Shown here in pieces: positions 1 through 13,731 of a stretch of DNA of 64,000 bases. The notes beneath the pieces are model-generated. The model made no database searches, was not told the DNA's origin, and saw nothing but the letters and a program-made list of their open reading frames with translations. A program made the translations under genes and the position numbers. Origin of the DNA: Micropterus salmoides (lineage: Eukaryota; Chordata; Actinopteri; Centrarchiformes; Centrarchidae); the NCBI RefSeq assembly GCF_014851395.1, contig NW_024041039.1:9229177-9293176 (forward strand). The letters are read 5' to 3'. Numbering within the stretch: position 1 is the first letter of the stretch; each line of letters opens with the position of its first letter.

Positions 1-1299
1 TGGAATCAGCTCTTGTTACTGCAGTCTTTGTTACTGGCCTGAGGACTCCTTTGTTTACCTCTGATTTAGGGAAAACAGAACAGGTGCAGAAAAAGGATCA
101 CAAGACTTTTTGATGTTACAGCCAATGCTAGTGTTTATTTTTCATGGGGGGGGGGGGGGATGCCAGGTGTTTACCTATGTGCTGCTTTTATAGTTTTAAA
201 AAGAGTTAGAAAAGGACAAGAAATTCATTCTAGTCCAATAAAAGTTTGATAGTGACATCCATCAGAGGACATAAAGCATGTGACGTCCTTTGGGAGTTAT
301 AAAAAATGCAGGAATAGCCCTCTTGCTATAGCCTGAAGCAGAGATTTAAACCCGTTAAACACCTTTATCAAATATGAAGAGCCATTAACAGCAGTTGGTG
401 AAATATGATTTTCCTTCTGTCTCCACACTGTAAAACCTCAGGGACTAGAACTCATAAAGCTACTGTAGTGATGTGCCAAATCTCAGAGTGATGGAGGACG
501 CAGTTTTACTGTTTCAGGAGAGTTACTGAACACATAATGTAATATAAAGTCTAAATTGTCTTGTGTTACCCGGTATTATCGGGTAAGTTTGCTAGATTTT
601 ACTTTTAAAGGAAAATTCAACTCTTCTTGGGTCATAGTTGTGGCTGCTCACGACAACATAGCTCAAGACACTGGTGGTGTTTCTGTGGTCACTGCTGAAC
701 CAAAGCTGACAGAAGAGTAAATTAAGTGTGTCCACAGATTCTAAAAGTATTGCAACATATTCACGGCTCTAAACAACATTGCTATGTGGGAGACTTTGTT
801 TCACTGCCCCAATGTCAACCAGAAGAAAGACTAAAAGTCAGACTGAACAAAACTGTTCTTCACACAAATTACCATCCCTACGAACAATTTAAAACATGCT
901 TTTCAGGACATTTTTGTAATTCCTGTAACCTTGAAGTTGAAATATGAAATGTAATAAATATCTATTATTACTGCAGATGAAAAGAATAGCTTGGTTAGCC
1001 ATTTGGTTTCCTTTAAGATCTCCAGTTAGATAAAATAGCTAATACAGTCTGCTTTCATTTGGACATAGATACAAGTAGTCCGTTTATTTGGAATCTTTTT
1101 TCTCCGAATTACCTTATCGCGCTTTACGAGTCTCTACAAAAGAGACAGATTATACTTTTACTATAAATTTGTAAATTTGTCAAGTATCAACAATTTTGTT
1201 GTGACATCTATGTGGTCAGGTTTTATGCCAAGTGCTCAAAATATTTTAGAAAAGTTATATTACAATGATACTTTCAATTTAATTCATAATGGAGAAAAA
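1..1299. other. No gene seen; AT-rich non-coding
   Basis: No exon, RNA gene or recognisable repeat is visible. The only landmark is a run of about 14 G residues near 146-159. Open frames here are short and resemble no family I know. Confidence 0.5.
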
Positions 1300-1440
1300 T
1301 AGTCCATCCATCCATCCATTCGCAACTGCTTATCCTGCGTACAGGGGCTGGAACCAATTCCAGCTGACATCGGGCGAAAAGCAGGGTACACCCTGGACAG
1401 ATTGCCAGTCCATCGCAGGGCGGAGAACAATGATGTGAGA
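1300..1440 (-). repeat. Dispersed fish repeat starting with (CCAT)n
   Basis: The stretch begins with a short tandem CCAT run and continues with a segment about staying power of a cassette seen across many teleost genomes: 'gctggaaccaattccagctg', then a part reading like 'gggtacaccctggacag' and 'ccagtccatcgcagggc'. It is about 140 bp long, with no terminal repeats or coding capacity of its own. The family name is not assigned; recognition is by recall of the motif order only. Confidence 0.5.
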
Positions 1441-3799
1441 TGAAAAAGAAAAGGGGAAGTTGTCATAAATACACATCTGAATGTTTTGACCATCATTTTT
1501 CTAAGTTTGAGAAAATATTTGCACATTTCCTATGATATCAGGCTTCTAACACACTGTATCGTTTGCCCCATTTTCTTTCCATCTTTCCTTAAATTTCTCT
1601 CCATGTCACAGCTATCCACACCCAGGTCTCCCAATAAATCTCTCCCTTCTGTCATTAAAACTTGACCTCCCACAGGCCTGAGATGAGGACAGAGAGGTTG
1701 GCTTGGTGACCATTGATCTACTGGTTTGCTCGTTGATGCCTCCCCCATTTCAGCAGCATCCCCCAGGGAGCAATAAGAGACTTAGTGGAGAACACCAGCT
1801 CCGACAGCAAAGGACATTAGAAAGCCAACACTCACGTCTTGGCATTGGCCTTGCTGGATAAATCACACTGAATGTTCTTGGAAAGCAGTATGACTTGTTG
1901 GAAGCATGAATCACGTGGCTTATGTAAATGCACACACAAAAGCCACTTTGAGTGCATGAAGAGAAATAAAAATACATTGAACTTCTTGATGACTTAAAGG
2001 ATATTACATTAAAGTCTGACTATGGGTCATACTAATTTTACTCTTACCTCCTTCATTATTGACATTTCGGAAAAATCTCGGTACAAGCAGGACAGATTTC
2101 CCATATAAAGTTTGCTTTTACAGAAAATTTGAACGAAAGTAAAGAGAAAGTAGCCCCTGGATTAGCTACTGTAGCTGAGTACATAGGGACTACACTTGTC
2201 AGCTATTCAAGCCAGCTATTTGGTTAGCCAACTACTTATTCAAATGCAGTAATAATAATTATAATAATAATAATAATAGTGCATTCATGCAATGTTAAAT
2301 GGGAAAGATGAGGGAAACCTCCAGTTATTCTGATTTAGGGAGAGTTCATACATTACTCCAAGATGATTACCCGCACTGCCAGCCTTTGCTGTGTTATGTA
2401 TTTATAGGGATTTGTTAACACGTAAAACCAACTTTGCAGCCTTTTTGCCACACATTTGTTATATTTTCTGCAGTTTTTTAACCAGTGGGAAATACTAGTT
2501 GTCCGAAATGTCCATTATCTTTGATCCTGAAAGTACAATAGGCTTTACAGCGTAAACAGTTTTCATGACTCTGAACATGCACACAGGTATACCTCTAAAA
2601 ACAAGGTGCTAATCCTGTCCTTTTTGAGAGGAAAGGGATTCAAAAATAGAAGCTTAAATGGGCCAAAGGCAGCTTGTTGGAAAACCTCTCTGTTAATGCA
2701 CTACAAACTACAGTACAACACAGACCATCACTGAAAGCTTTAAAACCGTACAGTAGGTCTCCCCTGAACTAATATTAGACCTCTCACACTGTACTACAGG
2801 GAGACACTGAACAACAGAAAAGAACAAATACATATATACCTCTAATGGCTGAGGTTATTTAGAGTTATTTACAGTATTTTTATTCATATTTCACTTGCTC
2901 TTCTTTGTTGCCCGTGTCACATCACTGGTAAGAACAGCTTGTTGTGTACACTAAGTGCAACATTCCTACATGGGTGTCTAGTTGCTAGTTTATTTTTCTG
3001 TAATATTATTCTTATTTAAGTGTTACATTTTTAAAGTGCACACTTACTTCTCTAGATAAATACATCCATACATAAATTCCTAGGTATTACATATCTGTTT
3101 CATTATTTCAGTCCTTTTCTTTATAATGGACCAGCAGCTCTAGCTTTCTATCTAGAGTCCAATATAAAGGTGGGTTTTTCCCTATTAAATTGCATTGAAG
3201 TGTAGATTGCAAAGTGAGGCTGCATGTCTAGTATGAAACCAACCTGGTATATCTTCTTAGTTCTTGCTGTGGTAATAAGCTTGGAAATTATAGTACTACC
3301 CATAACCATCTGGGAACACCAATGTTACTCTTGCTCCAAAGCTGTAAATAGCTGGTAAGCAGACCCTAATAAGGTGTTAAAAAGCTCTGGTAAAAATGTC
3401 AACAGTAACAAAACAAATGAAAAAACTAACACTTCTTGGGGGAAACATATTTACAAGGCTGGTGGTGTGGCAGGTAGTGAAGACGTCAACTCTAAACTGC
3501 GCACAGAGAGAAAAGGTTGTTGGCACAGGGGTATCCAAAATCAACAAAAGTTTCTCCAGTACAACTAGAGGATTTGTCCAAGAGTATGTTACCACGTGAG
3601 TGACTGAAACAAACTGGCGCCGGCTGCCTGGATCTCAGGAGAATTTGAGCTGGAGCTTGATAACTTGCAGCCGCGTTGGAGAGCCAGGTGCCCTGGAGAA
3701 ACCCTGCCTGCCCACACACAGAACACTACTAGGGAACATTAACCCTTGGGTCACGGATAGGCCGTGACACACCCTTTGCATCACCTTCTGTTAGTACAG
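1441..3799. other. No gene seen
   Basis: Non-coding sequence with a short ATA/ATT microsatellite near 2250-2279. Short ORFs around 3.4-3.7 kb overlap on both strands and show no domain signature. Confidence 0.5.
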
Positions 3800-4102
3800 A
3801 ATAGGACAGTACTTGCGAACCATAAAACATAGTGGGAGTTATCACGCACTGCACATGATAGGACCATAGACTGTATGATTGATAACAGCTTATACTTGCA
3901 CATTAGTTTCTATCATGGGTAAGCCAGCAGCCTACAATGTACTAAAGTTTACAGTGTAGTGATGTTAATACTCAGAAACAGCCGGTCGGTTTCCGGTTGT
4001 CATGGTAATTGATTAATTCTGACCATTAACCACAACCCCATTCTCTGTTTGAGAAAGTGCATTAACCAAAAACGGCAGTTAAAACTGGCTGGAGGGGGGC
4101 TT
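3800..4102 (-). mobile_element. Partial copy of TA-flanked MITE (AAGCCCCCC end)
   Basis: Read on the minus strand, this segment matches the left part of the element at 49541-50320. It begins with the same AAGCCCCCCTCC end next to TA, then shares CCAGTTTTAACTG, TCAAACAGAGAATGGGG, CAATTACCATGACAAC, AACATCACTACACTGTAA and AACTCCCACTA blocks in the same order. The far end is not found, so this copy is truncated near 3.8 kb. Confidence 0.7.
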
Positions 4103-4104
4103 TA

Positions 4105-7100
4105 ATGTGGCTGCCAGCTCTAGTGCACAATGCACTTGGTATCTTGACAGCAACGTAACGCTCAGTGTAAGAGGCTCGTTATGACGAGAGAAACCTTTGA
4201 CGTCACATCCGAAAGAGGTGTTTCAAAGGACATGTCTATTTTTGTAAAGGAATAGGATTTACTCATGTACTTTGCTCAAGGCAGGAAGCCCGTTACATAA
4301 ATATGTTTTTAAAGGTTTTGATGAGTGTGTATCTGTGTGGGTGTCTGTCCGTGGATGATACGCCATTATGTGCCTCCCACCTCGTGCTATTCAGGCTGTT
4401 TCCGCACACTTTTCTGTCCTGTCCTCCCACTGCTTCCAACAGTCCCTCCTCCCTCTCAGACACCAGTAGAGGCCTGTGTGAGCATCATCTGTCACTGAGT
4501 CATGAATGATTGTACTTACATGGGCAATGAGCATTCTCAGAAACAAGGAAATCTGCCTTATATAAGAGTCTCCTTCTGTTTATGGATCAGTATGAGCAGG
4601 CCTTGCAAAGAGCACAAGTTGGTGCGTATGTGTTTGCCAAACAGTGAGAGCAGAGCATAGAGATCTAAAAGCGTTATTTCCAGTGTTGAATATACTCAAA
4701 ACCTTTTCTTAAAAGTAACAATACCGCAATATACTCTCCAATATGTACTTAATGCAGAGGGCAGACTACATGAATGTTAACATTAATTGTTAGTTTTATC
4801 ATGTTTAGTGTGTCATAGCGGAAGCCATCTCATGATATCCCAACAAAGCATGTCTAGATTTTTCTGCCTTCTTCTGACAACTTCTATGATCTGTGACATT
4901 GACCAATAGGAATCAGAATGGCCGTAAGCTGTAAATATAAGAGAGACATATGAGAAATATGAATGATGTTTTATTTAATCTCTGTGGACCTGTGGACAAC
5001 CATTTGATCATCCTTGGATCAGGAGCTTTACACCAAAGAATCATACAACATCACATTTCCATGCTGCACACCCACAAACTCATCCTCTTTCTACTGGCTA
5101 TTGAGGAAAAAGAAAGACTGCCATGTGACGACAAATGGTTCCAGGTTCACAGTCATTCATAAAATTGTGATTACATGAGTAAATATTGATGCTGTTAGAT
5201 AAAACAGTGGAGATGATCCTTGTCACTTTAGAAATAAACTGTGTACTTGCAAGTCATGAAAGCCAGCAAGCAATGATTTTTCTGATAATTCAAAATAACT
5301 TTGTCTTGATATGTTGATATGTTACATATATTTGGTTAGTTACATCTAAAACAATTTGCTATCTTTTGTAAGATGATCATGTAAACCACTAAATAACTAG
5401 TAGCCACAGCTGTAAAATTAAAGTAGCAAAGCAAAAATGAATGGATTAGAATTATAAAAAATTATAAAATGGAAATATTAAGTGAATTAGAATTGTAATA
5501 AAGTTGGTTTTAGACCATTTTCTCAAAGGAATGCTTTTGAAATGTAGCTGGTCAGCTAATGTAGACAGTTTACAGAAATGTTGATTAATGTGCTTTATCT
5601 TTATTAATCAAGAAAATAAAATGAAAACAAATAAGACTATCTGTGTATCACTGATTAGTCCTGAAATATGAACTTTAAAGTCTGAGTCACTGCAGGATCT
5701 GTAAGATGTCTTCCACAAATTCAATTTCACTCCAGGAGAGCAGTGCATGTCTGAATGTCTGACCAATCAAATAACCTGGTCTGACAGACCAACAATGTAC
5801 TTAAATCAATATACTAGAGGCAATTGAAAACATACACAGCTGCCTTTGTACTGGCTACACACACATAACAATAATCCTTCAGATCTTCTGGCTGAGTTTG
5901 TCAGCTACATTATGCCTCAACAGATGAACAGTCGTCTGTGTGTTTCAGATGTCTTGCCAATTAACATGCCATTAGTAGCAAAAGAGATACCAGAGGATGC
6001 CATTTGTTTCACTGTTTATTAATGTCACACGTGTTCAGCACCTCTTGCCATCACATTTAGTGTCAACATTAATGTGAGCACGTGTGAACATTAATAGCCT
6101 CCTCAGGGCTCGTAGTGTTAATGCATCTGAACTGAAGTTTGGTTATGTTCCTTCATATTCGGATGAGGGTGAATCATTCACAGTGAGTCACAAATAAAAC
6201 TAGAAGAGTTCACAGTAGAGTGTAGATCTCTGCCAGGTGTGTCTGGGGACATGTGGGTGGGGAACAGGGAGTGCAGGGCAGGCTGTGTATGCCTGAGAGT
6301 AGTGGAATGAAGGGGTAGAGGGTTTTTTTTCATAGTATAGTGTACGTTTTGTTATATAGATGTATGCAACATTTTTGTACTGTATAGTATAGTCTCATTG
6401 TGTAATGGTACTGTAAGAGAGTGTCCTGGGAGGGGTAAGAGATTCTAATACAATACGTGTCTTTTTGTCAAATTCAGCAAATATCTCCTCACTGTCCACT
6501 TGCTGGTGTTTCTACACAGCCCTGGCTCCGTAAATGGGAAACAAACAAAGAGGCTTAGCCACACAACACTGTTCCAGCCATGATTTATGTGTCAGGTAAA
6601 GTTAAATGACTTGCCCACGGACATTCAGCTTACTTTCAAGGTTGCCAAGACACACTGTAGTTGTGATGTTAGCTATAGTAGCAGGAGAGTTGTGAGTATC
6701 GCTGTCTTGAGCTGGTGTGCTGACTGTGGGATCGTCCCATCCTCTCTGCATGTTAGCTTTACAGCAGCAACTGTAGCGACAGCTTGCTAACCAACTACTT
6801 GCAGTGTTGTATGCTTTATATCATGGTATTTGTCATGGATGGTATTGAATTTCTTCAGAATCGCACGCTCAACCCTTAATAAGGAACTAATAAACAGCCT
6901 AGCCAATTGCCGGAAATGCCTTTTGCTATGTTGGAATGCATATTGTAAAATGGGAACTACTGCTGAAAGCTTTATGATAAACTCAGGCAATAAAAAAGGT
7001 TTTTCAAAAGTGGTGAATCACCACAACCATGAGCTTACAGTCATAAATGTGCACAAAGAATATTAGACTGATGATCTTCTCCAGCAAAACAAACAGAACA

Positions 7101-7595
7101 GATTTGCTGTTGTAATCATTGTTGCTTTTAAATTAGATTGGCTGAATGGTGAAGATGAGGGGTAATGTGGTGTTCTGCAGCATTGTTTCCTCAGGGGAAC
7201 ACAGGTAAAATACGCCTTTTAATATATTAATAGTTTGTGAAGTGTGGGAGAGAAGAAGCAACTGAACCACAGCACATTAAACTACCATATGTTCTCTGAT
7301 GTACAGTAAGGGTGTCACATTTAAGTGCTCAGATTAAGGGTGACATGAAACACTTATAATGATAATGCACAATATTGGAGTCACAAGAACAAGACAACAA
7401 GATACTTCAGTGCTATTTCCAGAAGATTTAGAGCATTAAACTCTTAATTTCTTGCATTCTAGAGACATTTTCTGCACCAATTTATGGTGGAAATGGCTTT
7501 ATTTATATGAAGGGAAACAAAAATAATGTGGCTGGTGACAAATCAGAATATTTAGCCTAAGTAAATGACACCTATGATTTAAAGCCAGAAAACAA
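4105..7595. other. No gene seen
   Basis: About 3.5 kb of AT-rich sequence. Short ORFs at 4303-4509, 4950-5162 and 6587-7066 show no recognisable domain, splice context or homology that I can name. Confidence 0.45.
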
Positions 7596-8010
7596 CCCTT
7601 GCTATGCCTCAGCTACGCTGGAAGCTCCATGAGCTAGATGCTAACATCAACATGCTAAAATGCTCACAGTGACAAAACTAACATGTTGAGTAGGTAATTT
7701 TTACAAGCTTTACCATCTTAGTTTAGCGTGTTTGCATGCTAATGTTTGCTAATTGGCACTAAACAAGTACAACTGATGGGAATGCCACTAGCTTTTGAAT
7801 TTCATAAACCAAAGTATGGGATAACTTACATTTCTGACCTGCTGGTTAAGGGATCATTAATGTTATGTAATGCATTTCACCCTGAGGTGGACATGAATGT
7901 CTGAACCAGATTTCACGGCAATCTATCCAATAGTTGTTGAGACATTTTAGTTTGAACCGAAATGGTGGACCAATCATGCGATTGACATTAACATCCCTAG
8001 ATCCATGTCA
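7596..8010 (-). repeat. Dispersed fish repeat (family A, copy 1)
   Basis: This is one of four copies of the same repeat in the window (others near 31986, 54812 and 60881). On the minus strand it reads as a stretch containing 'TCTCAACAACTAT' and 'GGATAGATTGCCGTGAAAT', followed by 'CATTCATGTCC'. Its far end holds a block of alternating 'TTAGCATGCTAA'-like words. No coding capacity is evident and its class is unknown to me. Confidence 0.6.
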
Positions 8011-8089
8011 CTAGCGCAGATAAAATAGGCTACAGTTTTAACACTATTCATCTGACTCGTTTATAAAATGTAATCTCAGAGTCTGTACT

Positions 8090-9110
8090 TGTCACGATCC
8101 TGCCCTGAGTTCGTCTGGGTTATATTATTTTGGCCATGCCTTCTCTGTGTTTTGATTTTGGTTTCTCTGTCTGGGTTTCAGTCCTGTCTGTCTGTGGTCT
8201 TGTATCCAGTCTTCTGCTTGTTCTGTGTGGTGGTTCTGATCTGTCCTGTTATCTCGGTGTCTGCCTTAGTACTTGTTTAGTCCTGTTCCTGTACCTCATG
8301 TGTTAGATCTCTACCATCATGCTTGGGTTCTGTCTGTTTGTTAGATGTCAATTTATGTTCTCCGCCAGTTTCATTATTAATCCGATTTTGGTCATTTTGC
8401 TTTAGTCTCTGTGTAGCCTTCATTATTTCATTCATCCGCATCTTTAAGTTACTTCATATCTGCCTTATCTCGTATCCTAGTTCCAAGTTAGTGTCTTAGT
8501 TCTTAGTCCTGTACCTTAGTTCATGTCTGAAGTGTTTACTCCTGCTCTGTGTACTTCTGTGCCCATGTCTGCTCTGAGTTTTGTTTTGTCTTTGCTTCCA
8601 TCTGTGTTCCTTGTGATTAGTGTATTCGTATTCTCTCTGCTTGTGTCTGGATTAGTTTGTTATTTTGATTATTCTGATCTGTTACTACTTACTTTGACAT
8701 GTTTGGTGTTCAGTACTTGTGTTTTGTCTGTTCACCTCCAGTAATCTGCCTGTCAGCCAGTCTCTCTGTTTTCCCCTTCTGTCTCTCTGCCTTGTTAACC
8801 CTGATACCTGTCACCTGTGTAGCTCCCGCCCTGTACGTTAGTCCCTGTGTATAAATGTTTGGTGTTTCTGTTAATTCCCTGTCTGGTCATTGTCGCATGT
8901 TGCATGTATGCTCTGTCATAAGTTGTGCGTTCTACCAGTCACTGCGCTACCTCGGTCTGCATTTTGCATGTACCAGTTTCCCTGTACTCGTGAGTTTGGT
9001 TCATGCCTGTTTTGTCTTGCCCTGGAATAAATACCCCTGAACTGTATCTCAGCGCTATGTGTCGTGCATTTGGGCTCACTCCTGCTTTACGCACCCACCG
9101 ACTGTGAGAA
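8090..9110 (+). mobile_element. Solo LTR of an LTR retrotransposon
   Basis: The stretch starts TGTCACGATCC and ends ...GACTGTGAGAA, and is flanked by TACT on both sides (8086-8089 and 9111-9114), which fits a 4-bp target duplication. It is about 1 kb and strongly T/C-rich on the + strand. It has a TATA-like 'gtgtataaatg' near 8850 and an AATAAA near 9026, the expected order for U3-R-U5. No internal coding region, primer-binding site or partner LTR adjoins it. The several short ORFs inside are composition artefacts. The last bases are not a clean TG...CA end. Confidence 0.65.
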
Positions 9111-9114
9111 TACT

Positions 9115-11091
9115 TAATTCTAAAATAAACATTTACTGAACATTAAACAGCGTCAGTGTCCTCGTACATTTGACTGCATGCTTTCGCTCTTACAGGTTCT
9201 ATAGCACAGTGGGGCTTCTCATCCTGTAGGCACACTTAATAATATCAACTAAATGTGGGTGGTGAACATACTTGCTTGTTACAAATGCCAATACCATCTT
9301 CTTCAATATTGGTAAAAACTACACTGTCTACGTCTTAACCTGTTTATCAAAACGAACGAGCCTATTCTTAGCTGCACTTTTGGTTCAGCTCTAGCGTGGA
9401 AGTCACGGAATTGAAAATCTTGAACAATAGGATGGATTGTGTAGGATGAGTAGAATAAAGTATTTTGTTCCAAATGAATCCAGGCCTTCTTCCACATGTG
9501 TAAATCCAATTAGAGGGACCAGAGGAGTTGGCTTTCCCCTGCCGATGTCTGACACATTTACGGAGCCTCATAAAGAGGCATCCCAGGCTGCACACTATTA
9601 ACCACGAATGTGCCTGAACTAATCTGTTGCTTTGCAAAACCCAGACAGAATATGCAAACAAATGCACTTGACTGTTTTTCATTAAATTAATAGACAACCC
9701 TGCAGATTTTCTTTTAATTTAGCATACTTAGTCTACACATGGTGAAATTAAACAAAACACAAGCAGAGCAACAGATGAAGTCATTCTCTTTTGAATATCA
9801 CTGACCTCTTTTCCTCCCCTGCTAGGCATGTCTGCTAAATGTATTTCAGCACTACATGGGCTCTGTGTTACCTAACAATAACTGCAACACAATTACAGAG
9901 AGAATTAAATTAAATATTAACTCTAAAGTGCAGCATTACAGATTTCAAGCTATCTGATGGCAAGTCTGACATAATGGAATAAAAGTTAATTCAGCCTAAA
10001 GACCCCTTGGAGAGTAAATCTTTAGGCACTGGCACATGCAGTTAGTTTTGAAGCCGTAAGTTATGCCATTCACAGCCTCAGTAGAATGGCAAATAAATCA
10101 CAAGAATCTGAAAACTGTTGAGTCAAGGCGTTGTATTCTAAGCTGAGCTCAGCAGAATCAGTGGTGCTCCCTGGCCCAGTGACCCACTGTTCGACTGATC
10201 CACTTTTAACCACACTTCATCCTCTTATGTCACTCAATGCGTCACCCCTCCCTTTCCTTTCCTTTGCACGCCACACTGCGACATGGCCGCCCATAAACCT
10301 CAGAGCACTGCAGTGATAAGCTGGGAGAATCACTTATTGAATCGCCTCACTGGACTCAGACAAACACATATACGTAGAGAGCAAGAGAAACAAAAAAACA
10401 GTGTTGGTAAAACAATATTTTTTTTTCTTCCCCTGTACATGACGATTCCTCCATCCTTGTCTCTGCCTGGGTGGCCGGCAGTGTAATAATAAATTTAATA
10501 AATAAATTTATTCCACAAGATACCACATATTGCACTGGAGCGTACACCATTTTGTATGGGTCTTTAGCTCCTGAATTTATGGTCGTACATTGCCATCAGT
10601 GCTCTGCCAGAGAGTCAGAACTAAATTGGGTTGCACCGTTTAAACTTAAGGAATATCTTAATGGTTTCTTGTTTAGAAATGCGTACATGATGTATAAGAC
10701 TTACATACAATATGTATGTCTAAGTGTTAAAGGGGCTGTAAACGACATCTGCATTTTTCAACTTCCTGTCCATTCTTGCAGACTAGCTCTCGCTTCCACT
10801 CGCTCCTCATCTCCACCACTCCCGCTCCTTCACCACATGAACGCGCAGTGGTATTTGCCTTACAGCATTTGGCATAGCAGCAATAGAAAGCAGTGTAAGC
10901 TACACTGTATAAATGTCTTGTGACCAGATGTCCTGGTTTGTCTGGGATTGTCCTGGTTTCAAGCTGGGGGTCCAAGTCCTGACAAATATCTTTAAAACAC
11001 TATATTGTCCTGGTTTTCACCACAATTAAAACAATAATTAAATGGCATACTTGTTTAGTAGCAGCACAGTTACACTTAGTATAACTATGCT

Positions 11092-11140
<49 letters not shown>

Positions 11141-12785
11141 ATTGATATAACTATGCTAAGTTTGAATTTATGAGAAATTGGTGCAACTGGACTAATGGTC
11201 AGTAATAGATCGCTAGTTGTTATATTAACAGTTGGGGGACACGGATGGGGTTAAAAGCACATTGGGAATCCTCATTTATTTTTTAAGACCTTGGCAAGAA
11301 AAATATCATCACTTAAATGGCAACATTTGCTGCATTTGAGTTAACAATGTTGGCTGCATTTGAGCAAAGATTGTTTTTCAGAAACGTGTTTGGTAATTAG
11401 TAGTGCCTATCTATGTGCCTATCTGAGGAGCATAATTAATGTATACCACCACAAAACAAACAATTTATCATCCAGTGAGCAACACGTGCCAAATGTGCCA
11501 TATGGGTTGAATCCAACATTGTTCCCCCAGGTACTCAGACAAGAAAACAAATGACAGCTCAGTAGCACCTTAAGAAGGCTGTGGGCTGAGCGAGGAGAGA
11601 GATTCATTAATCAGTGGCCAGAGGGTTCAGTAACTTGACACTTTGACACTTCTGCGGGCTGCAGAGCTGAAAACCGCAGATACTGTTTGTCCTGACTTCA
11701 CAAATGAGAAAAGGCATTATGTTGCAGAATCCCTAATGTGTTTTGTGGATGCAGAGTGATTTATAGTTTTTATGAAACGAGCAGGAGGTGTTGTTCCTGT
11801 TACAAAGGCAATGACTGTAGATTGGGTTTAACACTGAGGAGAAAAAGTCAGGGTAATGTCAACTGAGGGAAGATCAGTAGAAAGCAATAAAATACCTAAA
11901 ATCTCCATTAAGATCAACTTTTTATGTCTATTTTTACAGCTTTTATTTCAGACATGGCTCACTAATGGCAATGTGCATAGAAATGACAGGAGACGTGTGA
12001 TTGATTACTCAGTGTCTGCAGACTTTTATGCTTTTTTAAAGACATTTGGAATAAAAACACATTTCACAGCAGAAATTAACCCTCATATAGAGAAAAAAGA
12101 TTCCCAAACACAGGTTTGCTTGCAAAGGTATAGCAACCTCTAAAACTTAAATCTGAATTTATTGATATTAAAGATAATATAATAATATATAATAATTTAA
12201 AGAAATTATATTACCAGATTTCGGGTCCAGGTTTCCCTGCTTTAATTGAAACTGTTCAAGATAATTTGACTTCAAATCAATGAACACTTAAAAATGCATT
12301 TATCAACACCTGGCTCTTACAAGCCATATTCTCACGTAATTAATATCAAATTTAGTCATCCACAACGCAATGAATGATGTTGTTATGGTGTTGTGTGTTA
12401 CAGCAACAGCTGGAGTGTAACCATGCTGCCTGAAGCTTGTAATATGTGAGCAGTTGGCAGTGAATCTCTCTGGAGACCCTGAACCACAGGAAGTCCTCAT
12501 TTATGAGAATGAGTAAGATAAATGAGAGGACACGGGGCAAAATATGAAATCTCACAGGTAATGAGGAGGGCTCCAGTGGCTCCAGATGTTGATGGAGATC
12601 CTGGAACAGCTGGTATTTAGCTGTAATTGCCACATAAGGCCTTTCTGTTCTCAGGTATGTCTGGAGTTCTTCCTCAGACCACTTGGAAACATTGTCTAAT
12701 CATTCAGCTCCTCCCTCTGATTCTGCTGACAACACAATTTTACCATCTTCCTGGTGAATCAAGTGAGATGCTAGATTTCTGACCA
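9115..12785. other. No gene seen; contains (AATC)n microsatellite
   Basis: Non-coding. Around 10920-11020 the words 'tgtcctggtttgtctggga' and 'attgtcctggtttt' recur, suggesting an old dispersed repeat. The ORF at 10471-10923 crosses unrelated sequence and shows no domain. Confidence 0.45.
11092..11139. repeat. (AATC)n microsatellite
   Basis: About twelve AATC units lie between two copies of 'tataactatgctaa', one just before and one just after the array. Confidence 0.95.
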
Positions 12786-13074
12786 CAATAATAATAATAA
12801 TAATAATAATAATGATAATCTTTATTTGTAGAGCACTTTTCAAAAACAAGTTACAAAGTGCTTTAACAAGTGTAAAGACAATAATACCCAAAAGACAATG
12901 ATACAAAAACAATTCAAGATAGAAGCAAGAAAACATTGAAAAGACTAAAATACACGTTTAAGATAAATATAAAATAAGTAAAATAGAATAAAATAAAAAG
13001 GATAAAATAAAGTCAAATAAAATCGGGAAAGGCTCTCCTATAAAAGTATGTTTTAAGAAGGGACTTAAAAGAGT

Positions 13075-13710
13075 TCACTGACTCGACCTGATTTCCTCGG
13101 GCAGGCTGTTCCAGAGCCTCGGGGCCCTGACAGCAAACGCTCTGTCCCCTTTAGTTTTCAGTCGAGACTCTGGAACAGACAGCAGACCTCTGCCCGAGGA
13201 TCTCAAGGTTCGTGCTGGTGCGTATGGGACTAAAAGGTCAGAAATATAACAAGGCGAGAGGCCATGAAGAGCTTTAAAAGTGATCAATAAAATTTTAAAG
13301 TCAATTCTAAAACATACTGGGAGCCAGTGTAACGAAGCTAAAACAGGGGTAATGTGGTCATATTTCTTTGTTCTGGTTAAAAGCCTGGCAGCTGAGTTCT
13401 GGACAGTCTGGAGTTGATCGGTAGATTTTTGGGTTAAACAAGTGAAAAGGCTGTTGCAATAATCCAGGCGTGATGAGATGAAGGCGTGTAAAATGGTCTC
13501 GGTGTCCTTAAAAGTTAACATAGATCGAATTTTTACTATATTTCTAAGTTGATAAAAACATGATTGAACAAGCTTTGTGGTGTGCTGCTCAAAATTTAAA
13601 TTACTATCAAACCAAACACCAAGGTTCTTTGCAACAGGCTTAATGTGATTTACAAGGGAACCAGCAGATGGCAGTATTTGTTTTGCCATCTGCTGGGACC
13701 CAATGACCAG
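13075..13710 (-). pseudogene. L2-type LINE ORF2, C-terminal part
   Basis: The 204-codon frame (13075-13689) carries the region C-terminal to the RT catalytic core. It contains LDYCNSLFTCL, ITPVLASLHWLPV, ITFKALHGLSPCYI, then RGLLSVPESRLKTKGDRAF and PRLWNSLPEEIR, all typical of L2/CR1-group LINEs in vertebrates. The frame is separated from the RT core frame by a frameshift near 13.69-13.73 kb, where the EILVIGSQQ stretch lies in another frame. It is therefore not a functional protein. Confidence 0.85.
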
Positions 13711-13731
13711 GATTTCCTGTTTTGTCTGAGC

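Noticed and set aside
8089..9040. Series of hydrophobic + strand ORFs that look like membrane proteins
   Set aside because: They arise from the T/C-rich U3 of the solo LTR and are not conserved coding.
10471..10923. 150-codon + strand ORF
   Set aside because: It runs across unrelated AT-rich sequence, has no domain pattern and no splice or promoter context. Chance ORFs of this length are expected in 64 kb.
11092..11139. Possible CRISPR-like or satellite array
   Set aside because: A simple tetranucleotide microsatellite with no spacers.
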